Assembly (NCBI GenBank): GCA_963170055.1
Contig: CAUJGJ010000444.1
Coordinates: 8,394,118-8,458,117, forward strand
Source of the DNA: Halisarca cf. caerulea
Lineage: Eukaryota > Porifera > Demospongiae > Chondrillida > Halisarcidae
DNA length: 64,000 nt
Reading direction: 5' to 3'
Shown here: positions 1 to 13,254 of the stretch, in pieces
How positions within the stretch are numbered: the stretch's first letter is position 1
Layout: each line of letters starts with the position of its first letter
Translations under genes and position numbers: made by a program
The notes under the pieces: generated by a model
Seen by the model: the letters and a program-made list of their open reading frames with translations, nothing else
What the model was told of the DNA's origin: nothing
Database searches by the model: none

Positions 1-133
1 AAGTTAAAAAGAGAATTTTAGAGTAGTCGCGTCTTTATGCGCTGATGTCCTCTCTTTTTACTGTGAGTATTTGTCACCGTGATGGTGCTTTCCATATATA
101 TAGTATGGTCAACAGAGTTCACGTAACTCGATT

Positions 134-439
134 ATGTTACAACTACAATCCTTTAGTCAACAATTGTCTGTGAAGTTGTTGAACTCCCGAATTAAAGTAT
201 GTGCAGGCTGCCGTTTGCCATTTGTGGAGCATTTGACAGCAGGACTGTGCTTGGCTACGGAGGATACCGTCACTATTACTTTGGGAAATGGCCACCAATT
301 TGCTAAAAAGAGTGTCATTCATTTTCATCCATTTCCAAGCTGCATCAAGAGAAGACTCCCAGCATATCAAATATGTGTACCAACTAATCTCTCTTTGATA
401 AGTACTCAGCAACATCTCCTGAAGAAATACTTCTACTGA
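134..439 (+). pseudogene. C-terminal exon fragment of a transposon-like gene with a C-x2-C/H-x-H zinc-binding module
   Basis: The frame reads to a stop at 437-439 and contains KLLNSRIKVCAGC followed about 45 residues later by HFHPFPSC and a closing QHLLKKYF. That order (C-x2-C, then H-x-H-x5-C, then a short helix) matches a C-terminal module I recall from many uncharacterised, transposon-associated invertebrate proteins. The sequence CTTTAG at about 149-154 could be the 3' splice site, making the exon about 155-439. No upstream exons are inside the window, so the rest of the protein is unseen. Family recognition is from memory; function is unknown. It could also be an isolated decayed fragment. 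Confidence 0.45.
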
Positions 440-1375
440 TTGCCAAACATTGCAAGTTGTGTTTTATGAAGGTTTGCTGGAATCATGTTCGCAACACTAT
501 TCTAATCATGCAAAGCAATAACTTTGTGATACTTGCTAAATACCTTCCATTGATTTAAATTTGTTGTTTTTAATACTAGGTTTTAGGTAACCATGCAATT
601 GGCACTATTCTGATCAAATCAATAACTTAATTTGTGATTATTATAATTTAATGTTTTCAGTTTTTAATCCGCCAACACAATTCAACCAAATCAACAATTT
701 TGTGTGTATGATCTGAGATGGTAGCTAGCAAGTATTCATGTGTACTGAGTTTTGTGTTATCGGAATTGATTTCTTATATTGGACTAATGATTTTTGCTGC
801 TTTTTGTTTATTCCATTTATGATTACGATCAAATATTATATAATTACATATATTCTATACATATATACATGCAGTGGAACACACTAGCATGATATAACTA
901 AAATTCCCATCAAAATTTTTTGCTGTATCAGAATTTGTCATAATATATAGATCATGACCAGCATATAGTACAGTAAACACCATCTTATGTCAACTGTTAC
1001 AATATTATTTAACAGGAATCTAACTAAAATGTGCAAATTTGTACCCTCAGTGGAACACCAGCTGCAACAGTTGGACATTCAGTTAATATATCAATGTTTT
1101 GTAAACAATCAGTGATTGTTTTGTGTTTAGTTGTCCATTGTTTTCAAAACAATCCTTTGATGTTATCTTTGATCTTGCTAAGAGGTACAAATTTGTACCA
1201 TTTTGGCTGTTTTTCATAAAAAATATTTTAACGGTTTACATAATATAGTGTTAGTACTACTAAAGTGTGATACAGATATTGACATACAATTATAAGATTC
1301 GTTATACAGAAATTTAATTTGTTATTACAGTGTTTGTTATAAGTTTGCACCACCGTATACATTATGTACATATTG
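440..1375. other. AT-rich non-coding stretch with a short palindrome
   Basis: No convincing coding sequence is seen. The only structure is a perfect 16-bp palindrome, GGTACAAATTTGTACC, near 1186-1201, with a related half (GCAAATTTGTACC) at about 1033, which may be remnants of a foldback element. Confidence 0.4.
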
Positions 1376-1900
<525 letters not shown>

Positions 1901-1901
<1 letters not shown>

Positions 1902-3097
1902 ATACACACTTAGTTAATGTGGTTCTTTACAGTAGGAGTGTTTACATTTTGCATTCAGCAGAATTCCTCTCAAATACATACCATACGCTTGCTAGACTCA
2001 ATGCTATCAAATTGCATTTTACTTGATCTAATGTAACATCATTAAAAGAAAATAATTCAATTAATGAAGAGATAATACAATTTAATACTTGTGTGTATCC
2101 CTGCAAATTAATGGCAGATGTATGTAAAGGAAAAAATTCAGGGACTTGTATTTGTAAGCATGGGCTAGTACTAACAGTTACATAGAAAAGACACTGCACA
2201 GTATTAACTACACCATATAGATAATAGAAAAACACGGCATGAATTCATATGGGGAATTTAACTGAGATAAACTTCAACCTTCGCGGAGAGAATCGACATT
2301 GAGCAAGGTGGGTAAGACTAAGACTAGCTATACTATTTTTGATTTAGATTGCCTTGAAAATTCTTGAAGAATACTATAGTAGTAAATACCTCAGAGAGCC
2401 ACTATTCGGCGGACAAATTCGGCTCAACGTGTGGCTGTGGGAGATAAGCGAATCTTAGCGAAATTTGTTCAAATTTTATATGCAGGCTACGTGTGGTAAT
2501 AAGGCCACATGCTAGAAATTTGAGGGCTGTAGTACACATTATAACCTAATAGTAAAATGTACAAAAAGGAACTAAAATTCGGTGTTATGCAGAGATTATG
2601 CGATGATATGCGGAATTATGCAAAGTTCTAGGGTAGCTACGCCATATCCTGGCCACCGCCAATACTGGGACAAAATAAGTATAAGGCCATTGTGTTACCT
2701 CGGATAAACTAACTTACAAATATATACCGTATCTATCGAAGACCCAAGGTAGCCCACCAAAAGTTTACGTACTTCGATTCTCATTCGCGCGTCGCTTTCT
2801 TGAGAAATCCTGCAATGATGACATCGATGCGAACTTACGATGACGTCACACATGCATAATACTTGCGGTTTTAATAATTACGTCATCTCTAAAAGCGTGC
2901 CAAATATTTTCGAAACGCCCTTTGAACTCGCGGAAAGTGGTTTTGGAAAGGTTGACATTTACAGAAAACAGCTGTAATAATCAAAACATTGAATCATTAC
3001 AAACAGGTAAGCTATACTAGATTAAGCTTAGCTAGTACATTGTCCAATTCCCAGCCACTTTCAGTCAAACAGCATTTCTGCTTGTAGCTGCAACAGC
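1901..3097. other. Non-coding upstream region of the pogo-type gene
   Basis: No gene is recognised. Near 2842 there is a CRE-like octamer, TGACGTCA, about 250 bp before the transposase start. I could not find an inverted copy of this flank downstream of the transposase, so the terminal inverted repeats of that element are not placed. Confidence 0.35.
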
Positions 3098-5210
3098 ATG
3101 GCTTCTTCCAGCAACCGAGAGCATAAGTGGAATCAAGGTGACCTACAGGCAGCTGTAGATCAGGTCTCTAGTGGAAAGCTGTCTTTGAGAAAGGCATCTT
3201 CTCTTTACGGCATCCCCAAGAGTACTCTTGGAGATTATGCATCAGGGAAAAGAGAGATTGGTTCCACCCGAGGCCCACCGACCATCTTGACAGCAGCTGA
3301 AGAGAAGAAGTTAGCAGACTGGGTGCCTTGTAAAGTAGCCCCTGGCTAAAGGCCTCCCCAGTTTAAATAAGTTACCTGACCTGACCTGACCTGACTGGGC
3401 ATTGGAGATGTCACGGATTGGCTATGGAAGAACAAAGGAGCAGATTCTTCTGGCAGTGCAGCAGATTGTAGCAGCTGATAAGAGGCCCACCCCATTTACA
3501 GATGGACGTCCAGGAAATAAATGGTGGTTGGGATTCCTCAAGCGACATGAGACCTTGACAATGAGGATGCCAGAGAATCTTGATTCCTACCGAGCTACAG
3601 CATGCACTAAGGAGAGGCTAAGCAAATGGTACGATGACTTTAGGCAATTTCTGGACCTTCATGACATCAGAGATGATCCCAGAAAGTTTTGGAATGCTGA
3701 CGAGAGTGGCTTTTCCCTTTGTCCAAAAAGTGGGAAAGTATTGGCCGAAAAGAACGTACGTGACCTGTATGCTGTAGCTGGTAATGGCAAGGAGCAAATA
3801 ACAACTCTCTGTGCTGGGTCAGCTGCTGGTGAAGTAATCCCCCCTATGCATATTTTTGCAGGGCAGCGTTTTGCATACAACCCTTTGGATGGAGGGGTCC
3901 CTGGTGCATATTTTGGGAAGTCTGCTACAGGATGGATTGACACAGAGTTATTTTATGGCTGGCTTGCAAATCACTTCGCACGGAATGTTACCATTCGTCC
4001 AGTTGTACTGTTAGTTGATGGCCACAAGTCCCACATAAATCTGGAAATTTCCAAGTTTTGCCAAGAAAATGGCATCTTTTTGTACTGCCTCCCTCCCCAT
4101 TCCTCCCACATAACTCAACCACTGGATGTGGGATTCTTTAAGCCTCTGAAAGATGCATGGAAGAAGGAGTGTGAGAGATACAAGCTAGCCAATCCAGGCC
4201 ACTTTGTCAGCAAACAAAGCTTTGCCAGGGTGTTCAAGGATGCATGGCTGCATGCTGCACAGCCAATCATTCTAGTGAATGCTTTTAAAGGTGCTGGTAT
4301 TTATCCACTGGATTTCAGCCATATTCGTGACAGTCGATTTGCACCATCCAAAGTGTATCAGCTAGACACTTGTGGTGATAATAGCAATCTTTCTGATAGC
4401 CTACATCCATCCAGTGTTGCACCACAACCATCCAGTAGCACTGCTCTTGCAGAGCTGGAATCTGTCATCGGCCCAGAAGTACTGGACAAGTACAGGACAA
4501 GGTATGAAGAGGGGTATGATTTGGAAATTGATGCTGTTTATACCGTGTGGAAGAGACTGAAGAATCTTCAATGTGGACCACCTCTTCAACCATCATCCAG
4601 TGCATCTGTCATGGATGATGCCATCCCTCCTGTCACAAAGCCATCATCCAGTGTGCTAGTGCCTGAGCCAGCCATTACCATCACTGTAACACCCAGCAGA
4701 GCTACCACTGTGTCTATCTCTTCCACGATAGATGACATTCTTGTCTTTCCAAAGAAAGCAGCTCAAGGCCACAACAAACGAAAAGTCAGTGAAATGCCAA
4801 GACATCTTTCAGGCAATCAAATGATAGCTTTGCTTGAAGCAAAAGAGAGAGGGAAGCAAGAAGAAGAAGAAAAGAAAGCTCAAAGGAAGGCAGAACGTGA
4901 AGAAAAGAAAAGGAAAACAGAAGAGGAAAGGGAAAAGAAAAAGAATGAAAAGTTAAAGAAGCAGACTGGAGAAAAGGTACCAACTGTACAGGGAAAGAAG
5001 GGAAAGAAAGGGCAAAAGGGAAGAAGGGAAGCGAAGGAAGACTCAGTAAAGCACATTGAAGACAATGACAAATGCCTCACATGCCAGACAGATGATGATG
5101 ACACCTGGATAAGATGCGACGAGTGTTTTGGGTGGCATCACAAAGTTTGCGTAGGCCTCTCCATTGGATCACGCGTTGGAAACATCCACTGGAAATGTCC
5201 AAACTGTTAA
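3098..5210 (+). pseudogene. pogo-type DDE transposase with C-terminal PHD finger, broken by a 76-bp insertion
   Basis: The N-terminal part (3098 onward) is a Psq/CENP-B type helix-turn-helix (KLSLRKASSLYGIPKSTLGD). The DDE_1 catalytic core follows, with the expected acidic residues in FWNADESGFS, LVDGHKSH and ITQPLDVGFF. After the core come a low-complexity linker, a highly charged K/E/R coiled coil, and at the extreme C-terminus a PHD-type zinc finger (CLTCQTDDD, then CDECFGWHHKVC, ending WKCPNC; a C4HC3 pattern). The reading frame shifts at about 3324, where a 76-bp insertion lies; removing it would make the coding region one frame of about 678 codons from 3098 to 5210. The remainder has no stop, so the break looks recent. 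PHD fingers on pogo-type transposases could target chromatin, an inference. The gene is either a freshly inactivated transposase or a broken domesticated gene. Confidence 0.85.
3324..3399 (+). mobile_element. Short SINE-like insertion with (TGACC)n tail and 7-bp target-site duplication
   Basis: GACTGGG at 3317-3323 is repeated at 3393-3399, flanking a 69-bp insert. The insert ends in repeated TGACC units (GACCTGACCTGACC), like the simple-repeat tail of a short non-LTR or SINE retroelement. Insert plus one duplicate is 76 bp, which shifts the frame of the surrounding transposase. A similar TGACC-repeat end occurs near 53689-53699. An intron is unlikely because the 3' boundary lacks AG. Confidence 0.75.
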
Positions 5211-6249
5211 TTTTCATACCTACGTCGTTTTCTTGTGTAGCTCTGTGTCCGCTTGTGCATATCTTTGTGTTTTGCAGCTTGAAACTATAAATATAGCCTC
5301 AGAAAAACTTCCGTCCAACTAATGGAAAAATGGCCCAGATTGGGACAAGATGAAGGGGTCCTTTTAAAGTAGACTGATAAGCGCTTCAAAACAAATTGAG
5401 CTTGGTCACTCTAAGGTATCGTTCACCGATAGTTCTCCATCCTCTCAGCCATTTGGTTGATACGAAAGCGTTCAGTTTCACCTGAGTTACACGATATTTA
5501 CGCTTAGGTGTCCCGGATATGGTCCGTATACCCTACAATGATTAAATTTTGGTTTTCTAGAGATATAGTTCTTGGCTAAAACGAACAGTTACAAGCGCTT
5601 TCATATTGTACTGGCTCCCACTGTACTTTGTTTGTGCCCTCAATAGAGTGATCCTTCGAAAAGATGTCGAAAATCAAGAGGAAATGTTATCGTTCGTCGG
5701 ATTTCGCACCGAAGATGCTTTGCTTGCTTTCTACTATCTTCAGTGCTATTTCTTCAGCTGCTACTGAACAAACTGCACAAGTTCGGTCTGTTCCTTAGCC
5801 TACTGTGGATAGCGCTACATTTGGAAAGTTTATGAATAGAAAGTAAGCCTTTTCGAACCTTGTCTTTTTTCACCCGTTGGCGGAACTTTTATACGCTTAC
5901 GTTTCAATCTTTTACAAGTCAGCGTGTGCAAATTCCTCTTAGTTGTGTATTCAGTTGTGCTTCAAGAAGGCTTGGCTAGCTTTAGAAGCGTTAGTTGTGA
6001 CCAAAGTAATCCACTGCGCTCCAACAATGATTGAAAAAAAGGAGCCACTATAGTGGCCCGTCCACAATAAAGGGTTAAGTAGTTACTGGTTTATGCCACA
6101 GTATTTGACTGTATAAAGGCTTAGAATTACTCGAATCACTTAGAATTGAGCACAAGAACAAGACTAAATAATCATAATAATAATAATATTGTATGTAAGG
6201 AACACCATCATTGCAAAACTTTGCATGTAGAAAAACTTCCAATAATTAC
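5211..6249. other. Non-coding stretch with a piggyBac-like terminus at its right side
   Basis: No supported gene is seen. Reading 6078 to 6041 on the minus strand gives TTAACCCTTTATTGTGGAC followed by a CCACTATAGTGG palindrome. TTAACCCTT is the typical start of piggyBac-type elements. A left partner was not found, so this may be one end of a decayed element. Confidence 0.35.
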
Positions 6250-6438
6250 CTTGAATATCATATTCATCAGTTCTTTAGTCCTTTCTGTTCCATGATCAAT
6301 AATTATTGTTTCTCCTTCAAACTGTTGCAGCTCTTCATATGTGTTTGTGTAGTAAATCAAAGTAAATAAAAGATCTAGAGCCACAAAAAGGCCTAAGCCC
6401 AGTACCAGTCTTTGATTCCACCAAAGTATGTTAACCAT
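6250..6438 (-). CDS. Candidate first exon of a membrane-anchored protein
   Basis: The ATG at 6438 sits in a perfect ACCATGG context. Sixty-three codons follow and end exactly at AAG|GTAATT, a good 5' splice site (phase 0, exon end 6250). Residues 11-30 (LVLGLGLFVALDLLFTLIYY) form a single hydrophobic helix after a short N-terminus, suggesting a signal anchor with the remainder outside or in the lumen. The next exon should lie at lower coordinates but none is recognised before the pogo-type gene. The family is not recognised. It could be a real host gene whose later exons are short, or a chance reading frame. Confidence 0.4.
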
Positions 6439-7287
6439 GGTTAGCTATAACTTCTCGTACAAATGATTCCTTGTAGAGTGTTAAGTTGCATTTTGTGCTC
6501 TCGAGGAATTTACAAAGCTTTGATGTCTGTATGAGGCTTAACACTAATATATTATCTATTATGACCTATGTGCTAGATCTCTATTATTTGTCAAGTGGCT
6601 TCCTGTTGTATGGTGTTGCGGTGCAGTGATCAATGAAACGTATAGATTTCACAGAATGAATCCAAACTACTAAAAAGCACCAACTTGTGCAGTACAACTC
6701 TCACTAACTAACTAACTAACACAGACCATGCAACCTATGTATACACCAACTAACAATCAACAACACACACACATGTCATGCACCAATAGTACAGAACACC
6801 AAAGTTTACAAGTCACATACACAAACAGTCTAGTTCAAGTTACTACACTTCCTAAAATATGTAACACTACGACTGGACTGTGTTGCATAATAGCACTTCA
6901 TATACAGTCACTTGTTCTTTATGTCGCAATATTATTATGTTGTTTTTGGCAGATACCCTTGGACACAACACACTGTTCGAAAAATTAAATTTCCTGACCA
7001 TTCCTTACCTTGGGAAAGTCAAAGGAAATTTGTGCCACAGGAACATGTAAAATTTCCTATATTCCGGCACACAAGATTTCCAATATTATCAACTGTTATA
7101 TACATGCAATAATGTATATATAATAGCAGAACTTTACATAGTAATATTAACCATTTGAATTATTTAAAAAATCTCAATCTTTATATAACAATAACATAAT
7201 TATTATAATAATAATCATGCATTGGGCATTATAATGTAAAAACATGATTGTTCAAATTATATACAATTGCAATTTATTGCAACAAAA

Positions 7288-10200
7288 CTATTCCACCAGG
7301 GGTGTGACAAATAAAAGATTTTGCGAATTGAAGTTTCTCACACAATGAGCACATCGAGCAGTAAACAAATGAAGAGGTACGTAAGTATGCAGATCATGGG
7401 ATTCAAATATATCAGAGCACCACACTTGAACAGGATTCCCACAGGCAAACCTCATAGAATGTGGGTTATACCAAGATGCCACTGCCAGTAAGATTGATTC
7501 TTGGAAAGGACTTGATGAATCTGGATTTTTGCACATAAGAGAAATTTTGGCAAAATAATGTACTTTGATGGGTCTTTTCCAATAATGGGGCTGGTCTTGA
7601 AGTACACTATTCAAAGTTGTTGGCTCATTGGAAAACAACTGAGAATCCCATTTTGCCAAGGGCACCGACTTGTGATTTGCATTGTATTGCTTTCCACAAA
7701 TGACCATTGACCGATATTTAAGATATACAGAATTAACAGACACTACTTCCACACCCGGGTGCTGTTGTTCATATATTTTACAAATGTTTTGCTTATCACT
7801 GTCATAAAGAATGCTCCGGGTTGACTGCTTTGGTAATTCATATGCATCATCACTCTGAGGTTCAGGAGATTGCTTCACTGACCCACAGTAACGTTTATCT
7901 TTGAAGTGGCACACTGAGGACAAGTCTGCTGCAAATTCACAAGGAAAGCGAAATGAATCAGCAAAAGAATCATATAGAAACCTTTTCATTAACTGTGATT
8001 CAATCATATATGTGCCCTTAGGCTGATGAGAAAGTAAACCGTTATATCGCTCAAAGGAGAAAAGCCAAAATTCCCGCACTGGACCAAAATTCTTCATAAC
8101 ATCAATCAAATGCCCATGCATATGCATGTTAGGTGTAACTGCCTGCTCACCATATAAAATTTCCACTCTCTTACAAAACTGAATGAGAAGTACATGGGCC
8201 AATTGCAGCTTTTCATATGTGACTGAGTGCTGACATAGTATCCTACATGCCAAAACGAAATGCCTCCAACATTCCAAATGTTCTGTTGGCAAATAATCAT
8301 AGAGAGCAGGGATAGAGTAAAGTGTCACCCAAGTTCTTAAACTGGTCAGCAGTAAACCCAGAGAAACCGTTTTTAATCTTGTAAGGAACTCAACCCACTT
8401 CACTGGGTACGACAATGGAGTCGACCACATTTTGCAAACTATATCAAAATTATTTTTGCTGATCAGCTCATTCTTTAACCAAAGCTTTAACATATGCTTT
8501 GCAGTGCCAAGAAATAAATTATGCATCGGATCGACAACAAGCATTTCTATTGGATCAAAATATGGTAATTGCAATAATGTAGAATATCGACATCCCAACT
8601 TGGACTCCATTAGGGCACGCTCAGTTTTAGTGCTACATTTTCGCACTTTTTCAACATTTCCACGATGTGACTCTATGTTACGTGGGGTCCATTTTGATGT
8701 GTCGAATCCTGAATAATTCATACAACCAACAGAGCCCGGAAAAGGCTTTAAACATTTGAAACATCCCAGTCGTGCAGTGTGACCCAGAAAACCACAAAGT
8801 TTCCTCCCGGCAGGGGTATCACATGTACAGCATAACAAAACCAATCGAACTTCCTCGCTTATTTCATGTGAGTCTCGCCAAACCTTCAATTTTATCCCTC
8901 TCCAAAAGACTAGCAGTTCATTAACCAAAGGCTGGAGGTATGGATTTATGTCATGGGAGCATTCACAGGGTCCTGGGATGATTCCCAAAATAAGCACATT
9001 CTCACGTTTATACCTCACTTGGCATGGGAGATTCATAATTGTAAGGTAAATACAACCTACAGAATAAGCGACATGATCAAAAGGCTGGAACCAATCTACA
9101 TTGAGCATGAGAGCAAGACACAGGGAGTTTTTAAGGATATCCTGAAACTGCTGCCAAATCCTACCATCATACACATCCTGCAACAAATTTTCCGGCCGTG
9201 GTTTGTGTTTCCACTCATCACACAAATCCACAAAGCCAGGCCTTAGTAAGAGATGCTCAAGATGAGACTCTATACTACGATAGCAATAAACTTTGAAAGG
9301 GTGTAGGAATACTTTCCCTGTGTTGGAATGCACTGTTTTTAATAATACTTGACCACAGGTAGATCTAAGAAATTCAGAAAATGAACACTTGCGACTCTTT
9401 TCCTTCCTTCCCTCAGTCAGGACACAGCTACCTTGATGGTATATTTGCTCACATTTTGGGCATACGACATATTTAGTGAAATCCACATCAGCTGCCATAA
9501 CCTTCAAGCGGTAAAGGGAACAAGGGATGTGTGATGCTACCTTTCTATCAAATGGTAAAAAATGACCCAGAACTTTGAAAAAGATACTTAGGAATAGAAG
9601 TAGTTGATTGATTGCATAATCAGGGATATTAAATTTGGACTGCATGTGCAATATAAATCCAAGTAGCCACAAAGTGAGTGATTTCTCCTGTAGTTCTGAA
9701 TCAGATTTTGTTTGACATTGGGGCATGGGTGGAGATGACGAATCTAAAGTGGATTCAGTGTCACTATCACTCAGTAACTCAACATCCCAGTATTCCTCTG
9801 AACACAATGATTCATCATCTGATCCTGGTCCTGCAAAGTATATATAAAGACAGAAGGTTATTACATATAATTGCACAATCAGTCATGTCAGGATCATTAT
9901 ACCTGTGTTATTGAGTGACAAACTAGACAGACATTCGTCCTCCACTTGACCCTCTTCACGTTCATGCTCACAACACTGTTCATTACTTTCTTTGTATTCC
10001 TGTACTTTCAAATTGGGAAATTTTGGCAAAGGTGGAGCACACTCTGAGCCTAGACCTATTTAGTGAAGAAAATTCATTGGGAACTTTATAGGTGCATATA
10101 ACATACAGAACAATGGTGGGATTTAAATAAACCTTGGACACATGCATGCAGGACTACTCCACGTGTAGGATTTCCCACAAAATAGGCTAATTCCTGACAT

Positions 10201-10965
10201 GCAAGGCAGTAAACCATGCACATACATTCGAAATGCAGAATTCGGAATTTGGAAAGTGTCCTCAGCCACCATAGAGATGGAAATACCTACAGCATGAACA
10301 TTCGAGCTTGAATTGCTTCTGTTTCATTGTTTCATGCATAATCATAGCCACTAATGTTTCCAACGACCTACCTATTATAATAGTCCCACTTCTGAGATAG
10401 GAGTTTGGAATGCGGAATTCGGATTCAGAAAGTGTCCTTCTGATATAATATATTATACTTGCATGGTTGTCCAACCAAGTAATTTAATGCCCATCTATGC
10501 AGTTGTTCAGCTGCACAGATTGCTGGCCGCCTGGTTGTCCAACCGGACAGATTGTTGGCCGTCCAGTTGTCCAAGCAGGCCACCTGCACGTACATATCAT
10601 GGTTGTACATAGGGATGATTGGTGGTCATTTGTTTAACTGGTGGCACCTGGTTAGATAACTGGGCAAATTGCTGGCCGTCCGGTTGTCAAACTGGGCCGC
10701 CTGCATGTATGGTTGTGCATTAGGATGGCCAGTTAGCTAAGCGGTTGAGTGGTTGAACAACCGGCATCTGGTTAACCAACCAGAAAAGTTAGCCATCAGG
10801 TTAGAACACATATAGTTTAAAATGTTACCCCCTTATTCCGTGGTCACCATGCAAACAGTACCTTGATGCCTTTGCTATCAATTATCAATTTGAGTTTACA
10901 ACTCACTATTTTCATAATCATCTCAATTCACTCAACATGTCCCAAAAGTAAGTACTATAATAAAT

Positions 10966-10997
<32 letters not shown>

Positions 10998-13215
10998 ACA
11001 CATACACACACATATACACTGTTAAAAATGGAAGGTGATGATCACACTAATGAGGGTGTGAAATTTTTGAAACTGTCAGCACTCCAATAATGGGGTGAAT
11101 TTCACTCCAACAGGGGAGGAGTGAAAATCACTCTGTATATATTGGTGACAATCACCTGCACATTCATGGTGAAGGTCACCACCACAAGTTAGTGACACCA
11201 TAATATATTGTGTGCACATGCATAGCATGCCATTGCTATAATAATACAATAAATCATGATCTCACAGTGACTGTACATTATTGTAAAAACTTGACTGCAT
11301 TCATTCACCATAATAGGTACATTGCCAATAGCGATAATACTTAGTCTAAATGCAGCATAAAGATATACACAAAAGCCTTAAAAAGTACATTGTCAAGTGA
11401 GTAACTATAAAAATAATAAATAAAGATGTCTCAATTGAGGTGAAGGTGGTTCAGGAATTTACATGCAAGCTAAAGCCCTAGACGTAAAAAGAGTTTACTA
11501 ATGTTTTGCTTCTTACTAGGCCGTGTTTGCAATAAAAGATGCTCAAAAAACTGATAGTATGCATTAGCCCCAGTGGTGTACGACAAATTGAAAGAAGGGG
11601 AATTGCATGAGTGTTCTTACTGGCTTTCATCAAAATCTTCTTTTCTAACACAACATACACATCTTGGATCCCTTCTGACATGGAACCAACAGCCAGTAAG
11701 AGAGGCTGGTTGCTATTGGCAGCAGCTGCTTCTCTTGAAATATCACAGTTTGCCTATATATAGGTAGTAATACATACACAATAATAATATTAGTTGTATA
11801 CCATTTCAGTGTGTACAGACTCAGCCAGCATGTACGTACATAAGTACTCAGCCAGCATGTACATACAATACTCAGCCAGCATGTACGTACATATGTACTC
11901 AGCCAGCATGTACATACTATACTCGGCCAGCATGTACATACTATACTCGGCCAGCATGTACATACTATACTCGGCCAGCATGTACATACTATACTCAGCC
12001 AGCATGTACGTACATATGTACTCAGCCAGCATGTACATACTATACTCAGCCAGCATGTACATACAGTACTATACTCAGCCAGCATATACATACAGTACTA
12101 TACTTAGCCAGCATGCACATACTATACTCGGCCAGCATGCACATACTATACTCGGCCAGAATGTACATACTATACTCAGCCAGCATGTACGTACATACGT
12201 ACTCAGCCAGCATGTACATACTATACTCAACCAGCATGTACGTACATACGTATGTACTCAGCCAGCATGTACAGACTATACAAGCATGTACATACATCCG
12301 TATGTACTCAGCCAGTATGTACATACTATACTCAGCCAACATGCTATTGATGTAGATTAGTGATTCAACAGGCTACATGGTAGTGTCTGGCCCAGTCAGT
12401 AGTAACCTGGTCCTAACATAAGACAAACAACAAATAGTAAACTTACAGGTACAATCTTCATAACTCTCGAATGCTCTGGCTTGCTTCTTGGATCCACTAG
12501 AAGGTAAGACAGTATCACTCCTGCCAACAATGTATTTGTACCTAATAGTGTAGATACATAATAACCATGAAATAATATAAAATACTGCAATGATTATGGT
12601 ATAATCTAAAGAGCATCTTATATCATTACATAATATTATAATACTCGGTGCATGCAGGATAACACATGCCTGATTCATATGCATATGGATCACAACAAAA
12701 TTAAACAAACATAGTTGTTTGCACCTTCATCGTTGCTGTCATTGTACTGTTGTATCCAGTAATCCACGTGCACATTCTTCTCTTTCCGTGCAGCTTCTAG
12801 AATTTTTGGGACACACTCAAGCCAACGGAGCTTGCACTTAAGAAATGTCTTCTTCTGTGGTTCCACAACCCTGTCAAATTCCTCAATCATCTGCATGTGG
12901 TGGATATGGGTGAAACATTGAAAAGAAAAACATGTATCTGACAATAATTAGTACACGTAATATGTATGTACACTTTTACAGAAAACAATTATTAATAAGA
13001 TGTCAATGAAGCAAGAGGAAAGTTACAAGTCAGAGATACACGTAGCATTTTACTTCCTCACCTCTGTCTCCTTTCTCAAAAAGGGATATGTGTCTAGAAA
13101 CGAACATATTGTATAGAGAGTGGCTGTGTCTTCCAGCTTTAAACGTCTAAATGCAAATGTTCGTTTCATCAAGTCCTGAACCGCACTGGGATCTGGATTT
13201 TGCTGGATAAAATAG

Positions 13216-13254
<39 letters not shown>

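Noticed and set aside
5664..5800. Short frame MSKIKRKCYRSSDFAP as a piggyBac transposase N-terminus
   Set aside because: Only 45 codons with no catalytic sequence after it; resemblance is too weak.
2395..6078. GAGCCACTAT motifs at 2397 and 6042 as terminal repeats of the pogo-PHD gene
   Set aside because: Similarity covers only about ten bases, and the right motif fits a piggyBac end better.
11645..12360. Overlapping frames of repeated YMLAEYSM-type peptides
   Set aside because: The 24-bp unit is a multiple of three, so frames stay open by arithmetic; the array lies in an intron.
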